A stretch of 64,000 bases of DNA from Salvator merianae. Lineage: Eukaryota; Chordata; Lepidosauria; Squamata; Teiidae. The notes below the pieces were generated by a model. The model worked only from the letters and a program-made list of their open reading frames with translations, was not told the origin of the DNA and ran no database searches. The position numbers and the translations under genes are program-made. The stretch spans positions 2,667,041 through 2,731,040 of the forward strand of contig QVOM02000057.1 of the NCBI GenBank assembly GCA_003586115.2, in the 5' to 3' direction. Of this stretch, positions 58,091 through 64,000 are shown one piece after another. Position 1 is the first letter of the stretch; the number at the start of each line of letters is the position of its first letter.

Positions 58091-58468
58091 GTAAGTTAAA
58101 TTCAGATGCTCAAAAAGGAAAGACAGGAATTTCAGGATGGTTGTAAGCCTTCTACAAAGCTTGTTTAAGGATGGGGTTATAAGGTAGATGATTGCAAAGG
58201 AAATGTTTAGCAGGTAAAATAAAGACATGTTTCCTTCCTACTACCCGATCCTATTTCTCTTAATACTCTAAAAAGGCTCTACCTTCCAGCCATGAGGGGC
58301 ATCTGACCAATAATATGTTTGTAGTATTTTTTTTTTATTAAATATTAGATCTTCTTCTCTAGATCCTTAGCTTCTCAAATAATTGACCATTCACATACCA
58401 CCGTTCGCAGAACTAAATGAAGTCAATGACAATTTCTGCTTTGTTTCCTGTAGGTCGATTCCATTAAA

Positions 58469-58948
58469 ATGGTCTCCTGTGGAACCAAATCACTCTGCTG
58501 TCCCAAGTGTGGATGCAACCCCTGCTGCTGTCGTCAGTCCAAGTGCTGTGGCAAGTGTGGTTGTAGCCCCTGCTGCTGTGGTCAGTCCAAGTGCTGTGGC
58601 AAGTGTGGATGCAACCCCTGCTGCTGTGGACAGTCCAAGTGCTGTGGCAAGTGTGGATGCAGCCCCTGCTGCTGTGGCCAGTCCAAGTGCTGTGGCAAGT
58701 GTGGTTGTAGCCCCTGCTGCTGTGGCAAATGTGGATGCAACTCCTGCTGCTGCGGTCAGTCCAAGTGCTCCCCTTGCTGCTGTGGTCAGTGCTGCTGCAC
58801 CCCCTGTGGTGGCTGTTCCAAGTGCTGCTCTTGCCCTTCCTGCTGTGGCCAATGCCGCTGCTGCTCTCCTTGCTGCTCTCAGCAGTCCTGCTGTGGTGGT
58901 TCCTGCTGTAGCCCCTTCGGTTGCGGCTGCTACCAGAACAAGTGCTGA
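58469..58948 (+). CDS. Cysteine-repeat EDC protein, tandem copy B, chimeric (159 aa)
   Basis: The first residues ([16 protein letters not shown]), promoter, exon 1 and intron match gene C. The tail ([30 protein letters not shown], end CYQNKC) and 3' UTR match gene A. It has about five [16 protein letters not shown] units, fewer than A or C. This is the pattern expected if unequal crossing-over joined the front of the C-type gene to the back of the A-type gene inside the repeat array. One Gly-to-Arg change (CCCRQSK) is unique near residue 22, and Cys to Phe (CCSPFGCG) near the end. It should be a working gene: TATA, splice sites, open frame and poly(A) signal are all present. Confidence 0.87.
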   Translation: MVSCGTKSLCCPKCGCNPCCCRQSKCCGKCGCSPCCCGQSKCCGKCGCNPCCCGQSKCCGKCGCSPCCCGQSKCCGKCGCSPCCCGKCGCNSCCCGQSKCSPCCCGQCCCTPCGGCSKCCSCPSCCGQCRCCSPCCSQQSCCGGSCCSPFGCGCYQNKC

Positions 58949-59257
58949 TTTGGTGCAGCTGACGTCGAGGTTCAGAATTCTGGATTATTATCCAAGAAGC
59001 CAGAGACAATCTCCAATCTCCAAAGCTGTTGTAGAAGGTTTTCTTCCTGAGCTCATGATGTGACCTTCATGCGTGTCTTTTTCAAGGAACTTCTGTTTTC
59101 TGACTTTATTTCTCTCTCTGCTTATGGAATGATTTGTGAACAGAAAGGGATTTCTTTCCCTTTTGGTCTTCTAATGGTGGTGGACTTTTCTGAGTGTCTC
59201 TTTTTTTTCTTTGGAAATTACAATGTTTAAACATCCTTTCCTTTTATTAATTCTTAA

Positions 59258-59263
59258 AATAAA
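59258..59263 (+). terminator. Poly(A) signal of gene B
   Basis: AATAAA 310 bases after the stop, in the same context as gene A. Confidence 0.75.
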
Positions 59264-59971
59264 ATTCTGGAATCATGACAATTTCGTCCCTTGTATTATT
59301 CATTTCAAGCAAACATTAATCTTCTGATTAAAAAGAAAAAAAGGCTGTACACAAGATTTGACCTCTCCTAGCCTTCATCTTCATGGGGTGTTGGATGGGC
59401 ACTGACTTATTGGTCCTATGTTTATCAGTTTCACTCTCATCTGACAAGTTTCTCTTTACTGATTCTGCTTACCAAAACCAGTAGTCTGCATGCCTTGTAC
59501 ACTGATAATGTAGGTGTGCCCTGATCTGTATCCTCATTTACATCCCCAATTGTCCCACTCAACAGTCAAATCAAACTGGAGTTCTCCAGATTTTCATACC
59601 ACCACCAATCAAATCAAATTCCATCTAAAAATAAACTGTCAGATTCCCTTCTCTCCTGGAGATCTGTCAGAACAGAAATTGTGAACCTGTTCTATATGGC
59701 CCTGATTTACTATCTATTGTATAATTTCCTACATTTAGAAAATTCCCACATCTATGTTTTTTATACTTAATAGCTAACTTGTTGTCATTACGGTAACAGG
59801 CAAAGGCATTTTACAATCTTTGCAGGTCTAATCTAGTCTGAGATAGAATAACTGAGTCATCAGCATGGTAATAAACAGGCACTCGGTCAACTTCGTTGGC
59901 TGCCGTGAAGTTTTCCTCTGTCTTGTCACCTCTACATTGCCCTTAAATGTTATTCAGGGCATCATTATTAC

Positions 59972-60375
59972 CATGATACTCATGCATATGTTACCGTATT
60001 CCTGTTCTCATTAGTCATATGTTATTTATAATTGCACATTGTTGTACTCCTGTTAGTTCTATAGTACACCTGTTAGGTATTGCATGTTTATGTTCATTGA
60101 TTCTCATTAGTATGTCATATTATTCCTTTCTAACGTATTCACTGCTTTGTAGTTTTCCATGTGAATTGCTTCTGCTCTGTGCTGATGGAAGGGGCAAGGG
60201 ACAGCTGTGGTGTTGAGGGAATTAGGCAGGAAAATGTAAGGTATATTTTTGAGTTGTTGCTGGATGCGTGTGTTTTGGCAGTTTTTAGCTTCTCATGCCA
60301 TGATGTCGGAATAAAGAATCTTTCATAATTCACAGAAGGTTTATTATTTCTGCTAACTTCCAGCTGGGCCTCACA
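59972..60375 (-). mobile_element. LTR-like repeat in the duplicated spacer, copy 2
   Basis: Near-identical to 55290-55693, copied with the spacer rather than inserted independently. The associated minus-strand frame (60139-60489) is also retained. Confidence 0.45.
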
Positions 60376-60939
60376 CACACTTTCCTTGGCCAGCTCAATC
60401 ATTAGGAGCTTTTTCCAAGTGTTCCTCAGGCCGATTCTTAAAAGATTGAAGGCATAGACCATTTGCCTGCTTTTGCCTCCCTGAGCCAATCCAGTATTTC
60501 ACTCAGAAGCCCTGCGAATTTCCATTGCAGCCTCCTGAATTCCTCTTGCAACTGTGTGAAATGTCTGCTGTGGGGAGTGGGGAGTTAAGCCTTGTAGGTT
60601 TCCAACAATCTTTCTTGAGTCATTGCATAAGGGATATTATACCAGCCCCTGAGGTTTTCACAATTATGTGGACCACACAATATACCGGTGGTACAATGTA
60701 CAACATCTTTGCTGCAGTGTTAGAAAGACCTTCCATTTGCACAATAACAATGGTTAAAATCTGGCAAAATCTTTTTAGCATTGTGAGTGGGAATTGTATG
60801 GATACCATACATAAAAAAAGTTGATTCTGAACAGAGGCATGAAAAGATCTTCCATCTTTGAGCTTCTTATTCATTCATCCATCTGTCTTCACTGAGCTTT
60901 CATGACCTTACTGATAAGATGAACTGAACTGAGGGTTTA

Positions 60940-61305
60940 TATTATTATTATATATATATATTATGTGTATTTAACCCAACAGGGTATATTCATAGATTAA
61001 TTTTATTCATTGATTGAAATTGACATTGATTTTATTCACATGTTGCCTTCCTCCTTCTTCAAAAGTTTCTTCTAAACTTCATGTTTCTTACCCCTGCTGA
61101 TTTCTCAGTTCTTTTCTTTGTCCGACCTGTCTTTAACTATTTACTCTTCAAATCCAGCAATAAGAAGTTCATTATCTAATTCTTGTAGAAAGTCAATAAA
61201 GGGTTTCCAGTTTTCTAGCAAACTTGTCAACTGTCTTGTTTCTCAGTAAATTAGTCAATTTATCCATTTCAAGGAAATCTATCATTTTAACCAGGGTAAG
61301 CTGAA
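60940..61305 (-). mobile_element. L1-like 3' fragment, copy 2
   Basis: Duplicate of the 56260-56625 fragment, at the same offset as the rest of the spacer. Confidence 0.6.
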
Positions 61306-62661
61306 CCGAGTTCTTTATTGACCACCCTAAGCAGTAGAGACAGTAATCAGATATGAGTTACTAACAATCAAATCTTACACGGAGCACCATTTTCCCAACC
61401 CATGATTGGTGAAGTTACGCCTATATTTATCTGATGAGGACTTTTTCAGTGGTGGATAATTAGAGTCATTTGGTGCTTATTACTGTAGAATTCTGACATC
61501 ACATCCACCGGACAGTGTTCAAAAATTAGGGCTTCAGGGATAAAGATCTCGTTAGGAACAATGTGATAATTAATATTCAGATACACATGATCGTTCGCCA
61601 TTTGCTTATTACATTTGACTCTTCTTGCTAGATGCCATCTGTTACGTCTCTCTTAAGGGGTGCAATTAGAAGCATTGCCTGCAAGGGGAAGAGGTTAAGT
61701 CAGCATGGAGTTCACTTAATGGGACACTAAAGACCCTGCTGAAGATTCTGTTGGGTCTTCTGGGGATGGAACCTTTTTCAGATCCCTCAGATCACCATCT
61801 CCTTTCCAGCTGAGAAAATCACATCTAGGGTGAATTTACATCATAAATTGTGTTAGCTAATGAGGAAGAGTTTGTGCCAAATGCAGCTTCCAAACCTTCT
61901 CCAAGGGCAGCCCCAAACAGGAGCCACCAACATCCCAACAGATTAGGCTGTTTAGGGACATGAGGGGGATGGAGAGCATCTTTGGCAAGATCACAAACCT
62001 TTTTGATTGAAAACCAAACCAGCTGAACACTTTTCTTCTTAAATGTTATCTGCCTTCCTAAGAAGTAGTTAGAATTCCAAGCCCACAAATTCATGACAAG
62101 GAAATCTGTTCCTCATTGTCATCAGTTACAGGGCAGGCAGAAAGACAGGTCTAAAGTAAAGCAATGAAACCAGAATTGAAGCAATGAAGACAGAATTAAT
62201 CATTGCCCACTAGAGTTCAATAATTCCTTATGAATGACAAACCATCGGTGTCACTTTTTCCTACTGTAGAGTAGGAATCTGCAAATTATGTTTTAATTAC
62301 AGAGAAGGAGAAGGAATGACTTCAAAGAGTGAAAGTGGGTATGGGTAAGCAAATCAGGAACCACCATCACATGCTGTTGAGCATCCAGGCTGACATTCAG
62401 CTCCGGGGTTCCTCAGGAGGTGAGAACATACTCCTCAACCCAGTCTGCTCCCTGAAGCCATTTGGAAGTCTTCTCTGGTGTGTGTGATGCAAGAGTTGTA
62501 GGGTGCTAAGTACCAAAGACTGCTAATTATACACCATAGGAATATTCCCACATCATGACAGATGAGCATCAACTCACGAGCACGGGGTAGGAGAATGGAT
62601 GGCACACCAAGGAGATGCCTACTTGGGTAGATAGGAATGTTTCTCCTCCTAGCTGGTGTCT

Positions 62662-62698
62662 CATCTCTTAGGGGAGGGCACAGGGTGCTGTATAAAAG
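62662..62698 (+). promoter_or_regulatory. Core promoter of gene C
   Basis: TATAAAAG at 62691-62698, with TCATCTCTTAGGGGAGGG about 29 bases upstream. Nearly identical to gene B. Confidence 0.8.
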
Positions 62699-62719
62699 GA
62701 TCCTCTGTCCCTGAACTCT

Positions 62720-62771
62720 TCACTTGTTGGCCTAACCCAACTGTGCCTACAAGCTCCTACTGCTAAATAAG
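62720..62771 (+). other. Non-coding exon 1 of gene C
   Basis: The exon ends CTGCTAAATAAG before GTAAGTTA. The intron runs 62772-63134, ending TTTCCTGTAG. The start is inferred. Confidence 0.7.
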
Positions 62772-63149
62772 GTAAGTTAAATTCAGATGCTTAAAAAGGA
62801 AAGACAGGAATTTCAGGATGGTTGTAAGCCTTCTACAAAGCTTGTTTAAGGATGGGGTTATAAAGTAGATGATTGCAAAGGAAATGTTTAGCAGGTAAGA
62901 TAAAGACATGTTTCCTCTCTACTACCCGATCCTATTTCTCTTAATACTCTAAAAAGGCTCTACCTTCAAGCCATGAGGGGCATCTGACTAATAATATGTT
63001 TGTAGTATTTTTTTTTTATTAAATATTAGATCTTCTTCTCTAGATCCTTAGCTTCTCAAATAATTGACCATTCACATACCACCGTTCGCAGAACTAAATG
63101 AAGTCAATGACAATTTCTGCTTTGTTTCCTGTAGGTCGATTCCATTAAA

Positions 63150-63692
63150 ATGGTCTCCTGTGGAACCAAATCACTCTGCTGTCCCAAGTGTGGATGCAAC
63201 CCCTGCTGCTGTGGTCAATCCAAGTGCTGTGGCAAGTGTGGTTGTAGCCCCTGCTGCTGTGGTCAGTCCAAGTGCTGTGGCAAGTGTGGATGCAACCCCT
63301 GCTGCTGTGGCCAGTCCAGGTGCTGTGGCAAGTGTGGATGCAACCCCTGCTGCTGTGGCCAGTCCAAGTGCTGTGGCAAGTGTGGTTGTAGCCCCTGCTG
63401 CTGTGGTCAGTCCAAGTGCTGTGGCAAGTGTGGATGCAACCCCTGCTGCTGTGGACAGTCCAAGTGCTGTGGCACGTGTGGTTGTAGCCCCTGCTGCTGT
63501 GGCCAGTCCAAGTGCTGTTCCAAGTGTGGATGCAAGTCCTGCTGCTGTGGTCAGTGCTGCTGCATCCCCTGTGGCTGTTCCAAATGCCATTGTAGCCCTT
63601 TTTGCTGCTCTCCTTGCTGCTGTCAGAAGTCCTGCTGTGGTTGTTCCAGCTGCAGCCCCTGCGGTTGTGGCTGCTACCAGAACAAGTTCTGA
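63150..63692 (+). CDS. Cysteine-repeat EDC protein, tandem copy C (180 aa)
   Basis: Starts [16 protein letters not shown] like gene B. It has about eight 16-residue [16 protein letters not shown] units, then a tail of its own: [38 protein letters not shown], ending CYQNKF, with Phe in place of the terminal Cys of A and B. The 3' UTR is unrelated to that of A and B from the stop codon on. Promoter, exon 1 and intron are near-identical to gene B. The poly(A) signal is not reached before the window ends. It is probably the parental right-hand gene in the crossover that made gene B. Confidence 0.87.
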   Translation: MVSCGTKSLCCPKCGCNPCCCGQSKCCGKCGCSPCCCGQSKCCGKCGCNPCCCGQSRCCGKCGCNPCCCGQSKCCGKCGCSPCCCGQSKCCGKCGCNPCCCGQSKCCGTCGCSPCCCGQSKCCSKCGCKSCCCGQCCCIPCGCSKCHCSPFCCSPCCCQKSCCGCSSCSPCGCGCYQNKF

Positions 63693-64000
63693 GCTGCCTG
63701 TACCTTCCTAGGAGTGCTGGAGAGATGGAAAATGTACAGTTTGCTCTTCACACCTGAGCTGAGATGTCTGAGTTGGTAGCTGCCAGATGTATCCCCGGAA
63801 TATCAAGTTCAAGCTCAATGTTTATTTTACACCTGCCCTTTCCTTTCCTGACTATGTTTGCAGTGAACAATCCACATCATCCGCTTCCAAAATTTCCAGT
63901 TGATTCCTTAAGGACATTGGTCCATTGCTGGCCATACCTGACCTTTCATATTCTGTTATTTTCTTTGGTGATCCATCTCTTATTCTGTAACACTGCCATC
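63693..64000 (+). other. Start of gene C 3' UTR; no other gene
   Basis: Sequence differs from the A/B 3' UTR. No AATAAA or ATTAAA was found up to the window end. Confidence 0.5.

Larger units (their letters stand above)
54267..58468 (+). repeat. Duplicated spacer, copy 1 (gene A stop to gene B start)
   Basis: Aligns collinearly with 58949-63149 at an offset of 4681-4682 bases and few differences per line by eye. Contents in order: 3' UTR, LTR-like repeat, antisense frame, L1-like fragment, upstream region, promoter, exon 1 and intron of gene B. Confidence 0.85.
58949..63149 (+). repeat. Duplicated spacer, copy 2 (gene B stop to gene C start)
   Basis: Second copy of 54267-58468, with scattered substitutions and small indels (for example near 61860 and 62160). 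Confidence 0.85.

Overview
The window looks like part of the epidermal differentiation complex (EDC) of a squamate reptile. It carries a loricrin-like gene and a set of small, single-coding-exon genes for cysteine-, glycine-, proline- and glutamine-rich proteins that fit cornified-envelope or corneous-layer components. Almost every gene has the EDC layout: TATA box, non-coding exon 1 of about 45-65 bases ending in GTAAG or GTGAG, one intron of 0.36-2.1 kb, then exon 2 holding the whole reading frame 15-40 bases after the acceptor. The repeats also point to a squamate: a dimeric tRNA-derived SINE, many short hAT-type elements with 8-bp target duplications, L1-like and other LINE fragments, and a 5S-rRNA-like SINE piece. 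No bacterial, plasmid or CRISPR feature is present. The species cannot be fixed from sequence alone.

Layout. 4.0-6.2 kb: loricrin-like gene (+). 11.3-19.0 kb: three related genes for proteins beginning MCSRQ, with Cys-His motifs at the front and a Pro/Gln/Cys tail; the first (-) and second (+) are a divergent pair, the third (+) follows. 22.7-37.8 kb: four small cysteine-rich genes arranged as a mirror image, X(-) Y(-) Y(+) X(+), where the two X proteins resemble each other and so do the two Y proteins. 44.1-63.7 kb: five genes built from a 16-residue (48-bp) cysteine repeat: one at 45.1 kb (+), a frame-shifted inverted relative at 47.4-48.8 kb (-), and three tandem genes at 53.7, 58.5 and 63.2 kb (+) spaced 4.7-4.8 kb apart.

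Most notable points. (1) The inverted member at 47.4-48.8 kb keeps promoter, splice sites and poly(A) signal, but lost one base after about codon 28; the ancestral cysteine frame then has nine stops while a different frame stays open for 461 codons. (2) The middle tandem gene (58.5 kb) has the front of the gene to its right and the back of the gene to its left, as expected from unequal crossing-over inside the coding repeats, with about 4.2 kb of spacer copied along. (3) Nine genes on both strands share a block resembling TCAYTTCCTAGGRGG about 29-34 bases before the TATA box. (4) The X-Y-Y-X block is a palindromic gene arrangement.

The proteins probably act together in terminal keratinocyte differentiation: cysteines for disulfide cross-linking, terminal Gln/Lys residues for transglutaminase cross-linking. 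That is inferred from family knowledge. Intergenic stretches hold transposon remnants and simple repeats and no further convincing gene.
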